Part shown: piece after piece, positions 41,301 to 43,137 of the stretch
Layout of the letters: each line of letters starts with the position of its first letter
Numbering within the stretch: the first letter of the stretch is position 1
Translations under genes and position numbers: made by a program
Assembly (NCBI RefSeq): GCF_964355755.1
Contig: NC_092670.1
Coordinates: 8,679,201 to 8,743,200 of the forward strand
Length of the DNA stretch: 64,000 nucleotides
Reading direction: 5' to 3'
Origin: Antedon mediterranea
Lineage: Eukaryota > Echinodermata > Crinoidea > Comatulida > Antedonidae
The notes under the pieces: generated by a model
Seen by the model: only the letters and a program-made list of their open reading frames with translations
What the model was told of the DNA's origin: nothing
Databases searched by the model: none

Positions 41301-43137
41301 TAACAATGCGGAACTGAATTAAATAGAACTGTATTGCAGTTAAATCATGTCTTATTAAGTAGGAAATCTATACAAACAGTGTGTAATTGTTATCATCAAG
41401 TTTCTTTCTCAATCGATTTCTATTGACAGCGAAAACAAATTACTTACTTAAAAACGATAATTTTTCTTTATTTTTCAGTTAATGTCACAGTTCATCTCAA
41501 AAGCATTAAAGGTCCACCACATCCACAGTATGTTGTAGACATGTTTGAGGACATTTTTGGTGGAAAAAATGTTATACATGCTAAAGATCTGCCAAAACAA
41601 AGTGACAAAGTTAGAGAACTTGTACAATTAATAAGAGACATTGGTTTTACCATTAACGCCCTTGAGCGGAATTGTATGAAACTTCATCTTGATACGTTAC
41701 ATCCAAGGGCTGTATTTCTTCTAAAGTGCTTGTACACTAGTGGAAGGCTTCTAAGGTTTTTAAGTCAAATATTAGTTTCTGAAGAACATCGGTCTAAATT
41801 TGTTGCTCAATGGAATTTGCTAATTGATCAACTGCAATTTGAAGAAGTTTTCAAGGGTGTGAAACTAAAAGGTAAGAAATATTACTTGAAATTTCTTATT
41901 TCCTAGTAAACAATAATTAAAATACCGTTGTAAATGCATACATACACATATCAAGCACAAAATCAACAAAGAGCAGTCAGTGTGAATAAAAGAATTTATT
42001 TTGAACAAAACTTTTTTTCAGAAAAACTTGCATTACCAACACCAATATTACCAGCAACACCAGGACCAATATCACCAGCAACACCAGGATCAATATCATC
42101 AGCAACACCAGGGCCAATATCACCAGCAACACCAGGACCAATATCACCAGCAACACCAGGACCAATATCACCAGCAACACCAGGACCAATATCACCAGCA
42201 ACACCAGGACCAATATCACCAGCAACACCAGGACCAATATTACCAGCAACACCAGGACCAATATCACCAGCAACACCAGGACCAATATCACCAGCAACAC
42301 CAGGACCAATATTACCAGCAACACCAGGACCAATATCACCAACTCCATTAATAAGTAAGTTTACTTTGCGGTTGCTATAATTTTATCGATTACAAAAGTA
42401 GAATTGTTTATGCATTTAACCTATAAACTGTACAATGAATTTGCTTTAGTTTTACCATATTCATTGTTGCTAGCGAATAAGCAACATCCACTAAGAAAAT
42501 GCGCTATATAGATTAGATAAAAATGAGTTATTATTATGCATAATGTTTATTATGTGATGTTGGTCATGTGTGATACTTATACTTTATGTATAATCAATTT
42601 TATATCTCTAAAGAACATTCTACAAAACAATTGTTTGAGCTGATTGTCGATGTCAATTCTTTCTGGAAAGAGTATGGATATGTTAGCCTACTGAAATTAT
42701 TACTATGCGAGTTTCAAAACAAAACATCTTTAATTGCAATACAGAATGGTAAAGATGCACATGGTCTCTTCAAGCTACTTGTGGGGCCAGGGATTCTCAA
42801 CAATTCCGATGTAACAGTTCTTATTGAAGCTGTCTATCTGAGTTGTTTAGTTGGTTTAGAATCAAAGATAATGGATATGGTACCGTCATTTAAAGGATTT
42901 GAGAATGTTGAGGTTCGTAAATTCTCAAAACGTAGGCAAAATTTAGTTAACTTTGGTTTTATAATAAGCATTGACACAATGAAATGGATTGAGCAATTGT
43001 ACAATGTTAAGTCAGAAGACCAATGGGATTTGATCTTCAAAATTGAAATATTAGGTAAATTGCCATTTTTAGCTGAAAAGCTTAAACAAGAAAACATGAT
43101 GGAGGAGTACGAAATCATAACATCATCTGATAACTAA
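8247..43137 (+). CDS. Large multi-exon ankyrin-repeat gene (whole locus)
   Basis: One plus-strand gene, assembled from exons with matching splice phases. Order: SAM-like N-terminal exons (8247, 8917, 9348), linker exons (11890, 12043), 17 intact one-repeat ankyrin exons (15041 to 38928), a final ankyrin-like exon (39423), Ser/Thr-rich cassettes (40189, 41052), a helical exon (41479), a Pro-rich VNTR exon (42022) and the terminal exon ending in TAA at 43137. Junctions are phase 0 up to 39423, apart from one phase 2 junction, and phase 1 afterwards. No frame break is needed if all intact exons are joined. Ankyrin repeats form protein-binding solenoids; the partner is unknown. No transmembrane segment or signal peptide was seen. 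The introns contain LINE, SINE and fold-back insertions. Which ankyrin exons are actually spliced in cannot be told from sequence. No orthologue recognised. Confidence 0.7.
8917..9048 (+). CDS. Ankyrin gene, exon 2 (SAM-like part 2)
   Basis: Acceptor TTCTTTTACAG, 44 codons, donor GTAAATT, phase 0 at both ends. The segment 'LLKTYGLKSIEIEKIRRGVE' resembles the C-terminal half of SAM domains (the 'LkelGI..G.r.kIl.aI' pattern), which oligomerise or bind other SAM domains. The match is by eye and modest; a death-fold domain is an alternative. Confidence 0.6.
9348..9440 (+). CDS. Ankyrin gene, exon 3
   Basis: Acceptor AACCACAG, 31 codons, donor GTAATGG, phase 0-0. Encodes a polar, probably disordered stretch beginning 'EDIKLESIKTVVSNPTWDP' between the SAM-like region and the ankyrin part. 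No domain recognised. Confidence 0.6.
9608..9690. repeat. GTCGCGTGGACGCGAC repeat with TCGG microsatellite
   Basis: A GC-rich inverted motif (GTCGCGTGGACGCGAC) is followed by a run of TCGG tetramers and variants at about 9642-9683. It differs in base composition from the surrounding intron and resembles the tip of a dispersed repeat, but I cannot name the family. Confidence 0.5.
10033..11758. mobile_element. Fold-back element with minisatellite arms
   Basis: A large imperfect palindrome inside the intron between exons 3 and 4. The left arm holds blocks with CGCACAATTAAAGAAG, then GGAACGCCATCGCTGCCTCC at about 10139, then a minisatellite of CATTCGGCTCTTT/CGGCCCATTTACCATTACG units to about 10520. 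The right arm carries the reverse complements in mirrored order from about 11030 to 11570, continuing as more AATTGTGCGAGGAGCTTTCG units to about 11740. The centre is near 10770. The ends TATGGTGG (10033) and CCACCGTA (11751-11758) may be the terminal inverted repeats. No transposase is present, so it would be non-autonomous. The boundaries are estimates. Confidence 0.7.
11890..11930 (+). CDS. Ankyrin gene, small linker exon 4
   Basis: A 41-base exon between acceptor GATTTTAAG and the strong donor GTGAGT. It encodes 'GAHSRHITDVLIT' and ends in phase 2. Its last two bases (AG) plus the first base of the next exon give Arg, and the next exon then stays open, which supports the model. Such a short exon still needs RNA support. 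Confidence 0.5.
12043..12139 (+). CDS. Ankyrin gene, exon 5, cap before the repeats
   Basis: Acceptor TGTTTTTTAG, donor GTATTGG, one base then 32 codons, ending in phase 0. Encodes 'ILEDAIFGRKGLQEIEKIC' and ends 'PHLVKTIDK'. Joined to any class A exon this gives '...TIDK-DGDTPLHLYL', the usual helix-turn-ankyrin junction, so it is probably the N-cap of the ankyrin solenoid. Confidence 0.65.
12140..12670. other. Intron, no feature seen
   Basis: AT-rich intron sequence after the cap exon. The open frames here overlap the exon or read through repeats of A and T and are not convincing. Confidence 0.5.
12690..13080 (+). mobile_element. LINE remnant (RT C-terminal fragment)
   Basis: A degraded fragment encoding 'VKSVSKKVFAILYILKHVK', 'LYLSLVQ', 'LGWLNLRY' and, after a few bases, 'KCLNGDLPEY'. 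These match the region after the reverse transcriptase domain in CR1/Jockey-type LINEs ('vSKKvs..i..L', 'lY.SLvqP', 'L.W..L..R', 'kclnglaP.Yl'). Catalytic motifs are absent and the frame breaks near 13015. It is a relic within the ankyrin gene's intron. Confidence 0.6.
13081..13655. other. Intron, no gene seen
   Basis: AT-rich intron. The reverse complement of a piece near 13270-13330 ('GAGTCACCAGACATA') recurs at about 16020, showing that intron sequence was copied together with the ankyrin exons. Confidence 0.45.
13660..13757 (+). pseudogene. Dead class A ankyrin exon
   Basis: Starts 'DGDTPLHLYLMRYKVELD' but the acceptor dinucleotide is lost (TTGCAT instead of TTGCAG), and deletions break the frame in the second half. 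A donor-like GTATGT remains at 13758. Unlikely to be spliced in. Confidence 0.7.
13880..13986 (+). pseudogene. Dead class A ankyrin exon, acceptor lost
   Basis: The body is intact ('PLHLYLRKSSEVKLEI', 'NGASITTPNN', donor GTATGT), but the acceptor region reads TTTGCCTTATGGAC, with no AG where other copies have TTTGCAG. It is probably skipped. Confidence 0.65.
15041..15178 (+). CDS. Ankyrin exon 1 of 17 (class B, 46 aa)
   Basis: Acceptor GATTTATTTCAG, donor GTAATG, phase 0-0. Begins 'DGNTPLHLYLSIFTTKFGY', has a GGG-containing loop and ends 'LVHPDALTTSNK'. Class B exons have a longer segment between the two ankyrin helices than the canonical 33-residue repeat. First intact repeat after the cap exon. 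Confidence 0.75.
15678..15779 (+). CDS. Ankyrin exon 2 of 17 (class A, 34 aa)
   Basis: Acceptor TTCTTTGCAG, donor GTATGT, phase 0-0. 'DGDTPLHLYLRSSEVKLEIV' then 'NCLVTSSSTTSPNN'. The turn that reads TNGAS in its siblings is shortened to TSSS, so it is one codon shorter than most copies. Confidence 0.75.
16228..16335 (+). CDS. Ankyrin exon 3 of 17 (class A, 36 aa)
   Basis: Acceptor TTCCTTGCAG, donor GTATGT, phase 0-0. 'NGYTPLHLYLSRRSDVKLEI' and 'NGASITTPNN'. Its upstream intron matches that of the dead exon at 13660, so the two arose by one segmental copy about 2.57 kb apart. Confidence 0.75.
17270..17374 (+). pseudogene. Degenerate class B ankyrin exon
   Basis: Scattered similarity to class B (CCAGTCTTGTACATCATGAT near 17339, then ATGCATTAATCACATCAAAG), without the TPLHLYL core or a working acceptor. 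A relic of an exon copy. Confidence 0.5.
18458..21763 (-). CDS. LINE ORF2: endonuclease and reverse transcriptase
   Basis: 1101 residues, starting at ATG. Residues 1-30 are hydrophobic and end in 'CGDIHPNPGP', a 2A-like motif. An APE-type endonuclease follows at about 33-265 ('HINIRSL', 'ALTETWLD', 'GGGCAFYI', 'GDMNAQ', 'CDHSPVYANID'). The reverse transcriptase spans about 480-760 ('NYRPISILSNFAKIFE', 'FLDISKAFDKVWH', 'AGVPQGSVLGPFLFIVFIND' and catalytic 'LYADDTSLYD'). The C-terminal part ends with a Cys/His cluster ('CTCGF...ENPLHFLCYCPNY'), common in this LINE group and probably for RNA binding. The enzyme nicks DNA and primes cDNA synthesis on the element RNA. All catalytic motifs look intact and there is no stop. 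CR1-superfamily placement is by motif style only. Confidence 0.93.
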   Translation of the reverse strand: MDNLFIINLGRNNVLICMLLMCGDIHPNPGPEQFTVYHINIRSLIVPGKLAEIQHLANLNNYDIIALTETWLDQTILNHDILLDGYQEPIRNDRNRHGGGCAFYISNSIHLVNSHICNDLLSDVIRCEIQVSNWTILTYVCYRPPQSDVQSDQDLLDYFQNSTNNFVLSRHSLTLMMGDMNAQNNNWYNDGNTNRFGKSFYEFLQQNGLTQHINMPTRCIKDQRSCIDHIVTSQNVYINDFGALCPLLNCDHSPVYANIDIRITRDKPYNRKIYLFEKTDFNLYRNALNSVNWEEVYSSSKVEDVCHNWIDLFNNCVDNYIISKIITVRPNDKPWINAHIRTLIRKRNRAHSTRNNSNSHMQRFKKIRAKVVKAIRKAKQTFLDKQFDLLMNKNCDSKTWWSTINSVCNSKQYYKIPPIKLNDDVLTLNSEKVKAFNNYFKSQSFIPNHDDFPSDFTYRTASRLSTLKLSVDEIMKLLTMLDKNKAMGPDEIHSIILIESAEIIAPHLTKLYNFCISQGYFPVEWKKSNVIPLHKKGNKSLIENYRPISILSNFAKIFERAVFDIVYKYFVDNKLLTQFQSGFTPGDSTTYQLLYLIDTFNRALDLRKEVISVFLDISKAFDKVWHNGIIYKLNQYGINGTLLKWFQSYLNSREQRVIIEGTTSPWVTITAGVPQGSVLGPFLFIVFINDMVDNIKSNISLYADDTSLYDICTDRNISEQKLNGDLNVIYNWAKKWKVTFNANKTKAILFTRKHLDNYVSLNFNNVNLQFVNDHRHLGVMLNAKLKWDSHIQSVINKASLSLNMLRRVKHILPRQALCHIYISHVRPLMEYAAPVWCNIPVKLSDELENIQISAGRICTGAWKHTSHNALRQELGWLSLEKRRQFLNLILFFKIIHKLTPVYLYSLFNFSDNIEVYNLRNIRNIIIPFCKTTSYRLSFVPSIITHWNELNNEIKNSSFLVEFKKLLLKSNLFETKKRSYYDTGDKKINQIHTRIRLGFSCLNSHLFLHGLRDNPNCTCGFNVENPLHFLCYCPNYNTQRDILLVSANSIIEDILAKDFSLTFNFTFLSEIFIFGSDLLSNCENALLFYYVQQFLVNSGRFN
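21958..22527 (-). CDS. LINE ORF1: coiled-coil RNA-binding protein
   Basis: 189 residues from ATG. Residues about 5-55 are a heptad-rich helix ('LLQELTTSITETLNKAFDKL', 'NIETRLDYLEQYSRRNNLRF'), predicted coiled coil. The rest resembles the RRM-like and C-terminal domains of L1-type ORF1 proteins ('IEVSHRIGP', 'RPIIVRFNS', 'KLKGMPVYISEDLTKAN'). It would bind element RNA as a multimer and act as a nucleic acid chaperone. It lies upstream of ORF2 in the usual LINE order. There is no zinc knuckle. Confidence 0.88.
   Translation of the reverse strand: MAPKLDVDKLKKDLLQELTTSITETLNKAFDKLQEQISNIETRLDYLEQYSRRNNLRFYGLQDSTKSTDDLVAEVIRDKMGITFKSDDIEVSHRIGPITDKPRPIIVRFNSIRTRNNVFAAKSKLKGMPVYISEDLTKANFNLFWKVRHHDGVQRAWTNRCKIWALCKGEEKPKHIKNENDFERLIAEH
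22956..23063 (+). CDS. Ankyrin exon 4 of 17 (class A, 36 aa)
   Basis: Acceptor TTATTCTTTTCAG, donor GTATGT, phase 0-0. 'DGDTPLHLYLSRRSEVKLEI', 'NGASITTPNN'. The LINE inserted only about 8 bp upstream of the splice AG, so the poly-pyrimidine tract is now bordered by the 5' end of the LINE. Splicing of this exon may be weakened. Confidence 0.75.
23147..23299 (+). CDS. Ankyrin exon 5 of 17 (class B, 51 aa)
   Basis: Acceptor GATTTATTTCAG, donor GTAATG, phase 0-0. The longest ankyrin exon: 'DGNTPLHLYLSLFRFSYFGY' followed by 'KFGYDLMEDNKFELEIL' and 'VHPDALTTSNK'. The inserted FRFSYFGY piece is found only here. Only 83 bp separate it from the preceding class A exon. Confidence 0.75.
24275..24487 (-). 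pseudogene. Myb/SANT-like fragment in left palindrome arm
   Basis: Minus-strand frame with 'MSLWTEQITIFAIQLWGEAK' and 'GGRLHGNRRD', resembling the N-terminal Trp helix of Myb/SANT-like DNA-binding proteins carried by some DNA transposons. The second and third helices are missing. Mirror copy of the fragment at 24993. Confidence 0.5.
24993..25136 (+). pseudogene. Myb/SANT-like fragment in right palindrome arm
   Basis: 47-codon frame from ATG to TAA, starting 'MSLWTEQITIFAIQLWGEAK'. It is the inverted copy of 24275-24487 with a few substitutions. Presence on both arms shows that the palindrome arose by inverted duplication of DNA that already contained the coding piece. Confidence 0.5.
25700..25936 (-). 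pseudogene. Myb/SANT-like domain fragment, best preserved
   Basis: Frame open on the minus strand from 25936: 'GGEAKMSGQLKGNKRDNHIY', 'KDISKKIKQEYGIDLSP', 'QVNSKLKSIQKQYN'. This fits the second and third helices of a Myb/SANT-like domain (the spacing '..I...i....G...s..Qv..K...l...Y'). The first Trp helix is absent, and the frame runs into repeat sequence below 25700. It partly overlaps in homology with the arm fragments ('GEAK', 'GN.RD'). Probably a broken accessory protein of the host transposon. Confidence 0.5.
26431..27215. other. Intron, no gene seen
   Basis: AT-rich intron between the fold-back element and the next ankyrin exon. Its start continues the ankyrin-locus intron interrupted at 23602 (ATAGTGCATCCAATGTA). 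Confidence 0.5.
27216..27350 (+). CDS. Ankyrin exon 6 of 17 (class B, 45 aa)
   Basis: Acceptor TTTTTTTCAG, donor GTATGT (the other class B exons use GTAATG or GTAAGG), phase 0-0. 'DGNTPLHLYLSILNPEFIIY' and 'LMRGGTFELEILNSLVHPDA'. The loop ('ILNPEFIIYLMRGG') is the most divergent of the class. Confidence 0.75.
27629..27733 (+). CDS. Ankyrin exon 7 of 17 (class A, 35 aa)
   Basis: Acceptor TTCTTTGCAG, donor GTATGT, phase 0-0. 'DGDTPLHLYLRSSEVQLEIV', 'NCLITNGASTTFPNN'. Identical in sequence to the exon at 27903. Confidence 0.78.
27903..28007 (+). CDS. Ankyrin exon 8 of 17 (class A, identical copy)
   Basis: Same 35-residue exon as at 27629, exactly 274 bp downstream, with the same flanking intron sequence, so this is a recent tandem duplication of one exon-intron unit. 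Phase 0-0. Confidence 0.78.
28177..28284 (+). CDS. Ankyrin exon 9 of 17 (class A, 36 aa)
   Basis: A third unit at the same 274-bp spacing but diverged: 'VGNTPLHLYLRWSSEVKLEI', 'NCLITIGASTTSPNK'. The first residue is Val instead of Asp and the last is Lys. Acceptor TTTGCAG, donor GTATGT. Confidence 0.75.
28489..28593 (+). CDS. Ankyrin exon 10 of 17 (class A, 35 aa)
   Basis: Acceptor TTCTTTGCAG, phase 0-0. 'DGDTPLHLYLMSSEVKLEIV', 'NYLITNGASITSPNN'. The donor is GTATTT instead of GTATGT, so it may be a weaker splice site. Confidence 0.7.
28640..29570. repeat. Degenerate tandem repeat, about 330 bp, three copies
   Basis: Three diverged copies of a unit with 'TATTCCTATTCACTCTAATG', 'AACTTTTGCCAAAA', 'GGTCAAGAAAT' and 'ATCTCAGCAACCACT' are seen near 28790-28940, 29110-29260 and 29440-29530. 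Open frames here are chance products of the repeat. Confidence 0.6.
29759..29866 (+). CDS. Ankyrin exon 11 of 17 (class B, 36 aa)
   Basis: Acceptor GATTTATTTCAG, donor GTAATG, phase 0-0. 'DGNTPLHLYLSLFTTKLELE', 'ILNSLVHPDALTTSNK'. It lacks the 10-residue loop (FGYD..MEGD..) of other class B exons, so it is class A length with class B ends. Confidence 0.75.
30216..30225 (+). pseudogene. Class B exon destroyed by SINE insertion
   Basis: A normal acceptor (GATTTATTTCAG) is followed by only GATGGAAACA of a class B exon, then SINE sequence begins. The remaining exon body is not found after the SINE, so the exon was lost through the insertion plus deletion. Confidence 0.65.
30226..30590 (+). mobile_element. 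5S rRNA-headed SINE (SINE3/Deu-like)
   Basis: The start (30235-30315) matches the 3' half of 5S rRNA: 'AAGCAACGTTGGGCTCGG' near 30243, then 'CTGGATGGAAGACCGTCTAG' and 'GACGGGTGCTGTATATAC', which mirror the 5S segment holding the internal control region ('TGGATGGGAGACCGCCTGGG', 'GGGTGCTGTAGGC'). The 5' end of the 5S head is missing. The body has 'CATCCTTCGGATGGGATGTA', 'AGCCGTTGGTCCCGTGTA' and 'AAGAGTAGGGACC', a central region familiar from deuterostome (Deu) SINEs. Such elements are transcribed by RNA polymerase III and mobilised by a partner LINE. Confidence 0.75.
30591..31559. other. Intron with partial transposon ends, no gene
   Basis: Contains 'AGGGGCGGTTGCAGG' at about 30924, resembling the tip of a common invertebrate DNA transposon, and 'ACGGGGAAGTCCCCGATGAA' near 31126. 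The stretch AACGCAATAATTATG at 31197-31210 matches the flank of the element at 33261 and serves as its empty-site paralogue. No exon was found. Confidence 0.5.
31708..31778 (-). tRNA. tRNA-like sequence, copy 1 (mutated)
   Basis: 71 bases that fold as a cloverleaf on the minus strand (acceptor GCCCCAG, D arm GTCTAATGGTTAGGGC, anticodon loop ATATCAA, T arm CCGAG-TTTGAGT-CTCGG). The acceptor's last pair is lost (G1 faces G72), and the T loop has T instead of C at its third position, which damages box B. Likely a pseudo-tRNA within the repeat unit. Confidence 0.6.
32072..32142 (-). tRNA. tRNA-like gene, copy 2, intact cloverleaf, anticodon AUC
   Basis: 71 bases on the minus strand: acceptor GCCCCAG pairs with TTGGGGC (G7-T66 wobble), D arm GTCTAATTGTTAGGGC, anticodon stem CTGC/GCAG, seven-base loop ATATCAA, T arm CCGAG-TTCGAGT-CTCGG. 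Boxes A and B are both good. By standard numbering the anticodon is AUC, which would read the Asp codon GAU. The body does not look like standard animal tRNA-Asp, and the fifth anticodon-stem pair (A-A) is missing. It may be a SINE head rather than a working tRNA. Confidence 0.6.
32371..33260. other. Intron, no gene seen
   Basis: AT-rich. 'GTACTTCTGGTACGGTAA' near 32920 resembles 'GGACTTCTGGTACGGTAA' at about 31144, so this stretch is a diverged copy of 31100-31230. No exon found. Confidence 0.5.
33261..34301. mobile_element. Non-autonomous DNA transposon, 1041 bp
   Basis: Ends are CAGGCCCGTAGCCAGG and CCTGGCTATGGCCCTG, inverted copies with a few changes, followed inward by GGTTCGGGCGAACCCCCC and GTCCGAACCCCCC. 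A 6-bp direct repeat ATTATG flanks it (33255-33260 and 34302-34307). The uninterrupted site AATAATTATGGACAAATTGA exists at 31201-31220. There is no transposase ORF; the short frames inside lack motifs. The superfamily is not assigned. Confidence 0.75.
34547..34583 (+). pseudogene. Truncated class A ankyrin exon
   Basis: Only the 3' part of an exon ('NGASTTSQNN') is present, followed by a donor-like GTAGCC. The TPLHLYL half is missing and there is no acceptor. A relic of the unit repeated just downstream. Confidence 0.6.
34702..34809 (+). CDS. Ankyrin exon 12 of 17 (class A, 36 aa)
   Basis: Acceptor TTCTTTGCAG, donor GTATGT, phase 0-0. 'DKDTPLHLYLRRSSEVKLEI', 'NGASTTSQNN'. Asp-Lys replaces Asp-Gly at the start. 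Next copy 197 bp downstream. Confidence 0.75.
34899..35003 (+). CDS. Ankyrin exon 13 of 17 (class A, 35 aa)
   Basis: Acceptor TTCTTTGCAG, donor GTATGT, phase 0-0. 'DKDTPLHLYLRRSSEVKLEI', 'NCLITSASITSPNK'. The NGA turn is shortened to SA. Confidence 0.75.
35190..36300 (+). repeat. Left copy of a 3.1-kb-spaced segmental duplication
   Basis: The block from about 35190 to 36300 (intron, class B exon, intron) recurs at about 38290-39410. Shared landmarks include 'CTCCTGTTAGTGTTAATGGC', 'AATTCATCCAACC' and 'AACATTTGGAAAGTATAATA'. In this left copy the position equivalent to the final ankyrin-like exon (39423) is degenerate (about 36285). Confidence 0.75.
35654..35791 (+). CDS. Ankyrin exon 14 of 17 (class B, 46 aa)
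   Basis: Acceptor GATTTATTTCAG, donor GTAAGG, phase 0-0. 'DGNTPLHLYLSLFTTKFGYD', 'LMEGDRLELEILNSLVHPDA', ends 'LTKSNK'. Lies in the left copy of the segmental duplication shared with 38791. Confidence 0.75.
36473..36580 (+). CDS. Ankyrin exon 15 of 17 (class A, 36 aa)
   Basis: Acceptor TTCTTTGCAG, donor GTATGT, phase 0-0. 'NGNTPLHLYLRWRSEVKLEI', 'NYLITNGASTTSQNN'. Confidence 0.75.
36748..36855 (+). CDS. Ankyrin exon 16 of 17 (class A, 36 aa)
   Basis: Acceptor TTCTTTGCAG, donor GTATGT, phase 0-0. 'DGDTPLHKYLRKRSGVKFEI', 'NCLLTNGASTTSLNN'. The invariant Leu of TPLHLYL is Lys here, and 'SEVKLEI' is 'SGVKFEI'. It is the most diverged class A exon that is still open. Confidence 0.72.
37122..38100. 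mobile_element. Fold-back MITE-like element with AAAACAACC arms
   Basis: Tips GGTCAGTCTTTACC (37132) and the reverse complement of GGTAATTAGACTGACC (to about 38097), each followed by a minisatellite of CCGAAAACAA units (37137-37215; mirrored at 37975-38080). Further inward the arms also match: 'ATGGGTGTTTCTAAAGCTAA' at 37261 with its mirror near 37920-37942, and 'CAAGGAAGACCCTAC' at 37316 with its mirror near 37872. The middle is unique AT-rich DNA. There is no ORF and no clear target duplication. Confidence 0.65.
38791..38928 (+). CDS. Ankyrin exon 17 of 17 (class B, 46 aa)
   Basis: Acceptor GATTTATTTCAG, donor GTAAGG, phase 0-0. 'DGNTPLHLYLSLFTTKFGYD', 'RMRIGKLELEILNRLVHPDA', ends 'LTTSNK'. 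Last canonical repeat; 494 bp before the final ankyrin-like exon. Confidence 0.75.
39423..39507 (+). CDS. Ankyrin gene, final ankyrin-like (C-cap) exon
   Basis: The acceptor ends TTGTTCATAG and the donor is GTAAGT. Enters in phase 0 and leaves in phase 1. 'MGKTPVSILKDNDQIDLEVK' keeps the 'GKTP...L' core of an ankyrin repeat, so it likely caps the solenoid. From here all junctions are phase 1, which separates the freely swappable ankyrin block from the C-terminal block. Confidence 0.65.
39508..40188. other. Intron, nothing else seen
   Basis: AT-rich intron without a recognisable exon or mobile element. The last 80 bases before the next exon match the intron end before 41052. Confidence 0.5.
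40189..40317 (+). CDS. Ankyrin gene, Ser/Thr-rich cassette exon, copy 1
   Basis: Acceptor TTGTTACAG, donor GTAAGC, phase 1-1. 'AKKSSVGQAAAAKGTTGKEF' then 'EPTSATTTTALLSTSKKML'. Low complexity, probably a flexible linker. It and the following exon are copied about 860 bp downstream (41052 and 41479). Because it is symmetric, both cassettes, either or neither could be spliced without a frame change. Confidence 0.6.
40809..40924 (+). CDS. Truncated duplicate of the helical exon (alternative end or dead)
   Basis: Acceptor TTACTTTTCAG. 'NVTVHLKSIKVPPHPQYVVD', 'MFEDIFGGKNVIHA', then 'LGS' and TGA at 40922. It matches the first 35 residues of the 41479 exon almost perfectly, then diverges exactly after 'VIHA', where the duplication ends. 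Splicing into it would give a shorter protein with no C-terminal domains; otherwise it is a dead copy. Confidence 0.55.
41052..41183 (+). CDS. Ankyrin gene, Ser/Thr-rich cassette exon, copy 2
   Basis: Acceptor TTGTTACAG, donor GTAAGC, phase 1-1. 'AQKSELDPAAAVGTTGKESQ', 'SMSATTTTAGLSTSKKML'. One codon longer than copy 1, with the same ends. Confidence 0.65.
41479..41871 (+). CDS. Ankyrin gene, unrecognised helical domain exon
   Basis: Acceptor TTTATTTTTCAG, donor GTAAGA, phase 1-1, 131 codons including the split ones. Begins 'NVTVHLKSIKGPPHPQYVVD' and continues with amphipathic helices ('KVRELVQLIRDIGFTINALE', 'HPRAVFLLKCLYTSGRLLRF', 'EHRSKFVAQWNLLIDQLQF'). The composition and the constraint suggested by the near-perfect duplicate at 40809 argue for a real folded domain. 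I do not recognise the family. Confidence 0.7.
42022..42354 (+). CDS. Ankyrin gene, Pro-rich VNTR exon
   Basis: Acceptor CTTTTTTTCAG, donor GTAAGT, phase 1-1, 110 whole codons. After 'EKLALPTPILP' it is almost entirely an eight-residue repeat, ATPGPISP, with about 12 copies and variants GSISS and GPILP. The DNA unit is 24 bp, so copy-number changes keep the frame. It would be an extended, possibly O-glycosylated or SH3/WW-binding spacer between the two C-terminal domains. The long frames seen in the other phases and on the minus strand are artefacts of the 24-bp periodicity. Confidence 0.7.
42045..42345 (+). repeat. 24-bp minisatellite (coding)
   Basis: Tandem 24-bp units of ACCAGCAACACCAGGACCAA-type sequence with ATATCACC or ATATTACC between them, about 12 copies, differing by single bases. 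Lies wholly inside the coding exon 42022-42354. Confidence 0.9.
42614..43137 (+). CDS. Ankyrin gene, terminal exon, unrecognised C-terminal domain
   Basis: The acceptor TATATCTCTAAAG at 42613 continues the phase 1 frame, giving 173 residues and a TAA at 43135-43137. Begins 'HSTKQLFELIVDVNSFWKEY' and includes 'LLKLLLCEF', 'AHGLFKLLVGPGILNNSDV', 'VLIEAVYLSCLVGL', 'KWIEQLYNVKSEDQWDLIFK' and ends 'EYEIITSSDN'. All-helical appearance; the 'LF.LL..pgiLn..DV..L.E' stretch is faintly like death-effector folds, but this is not a claim. AATAAA-type signals follow at about 43384 and 43566. Confidence 0.7.

Noticed and set aside
41977-42351. Long open frames over the VNTR in the other two phases (QHQDQYHQ-type) and on the minus strand (hydrophobic VLVLLVIL-type)
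   Set aside because: A 24-bp repeat opens every frame. Only the ATPGPISP frame joins the neighbouring exons in phase.
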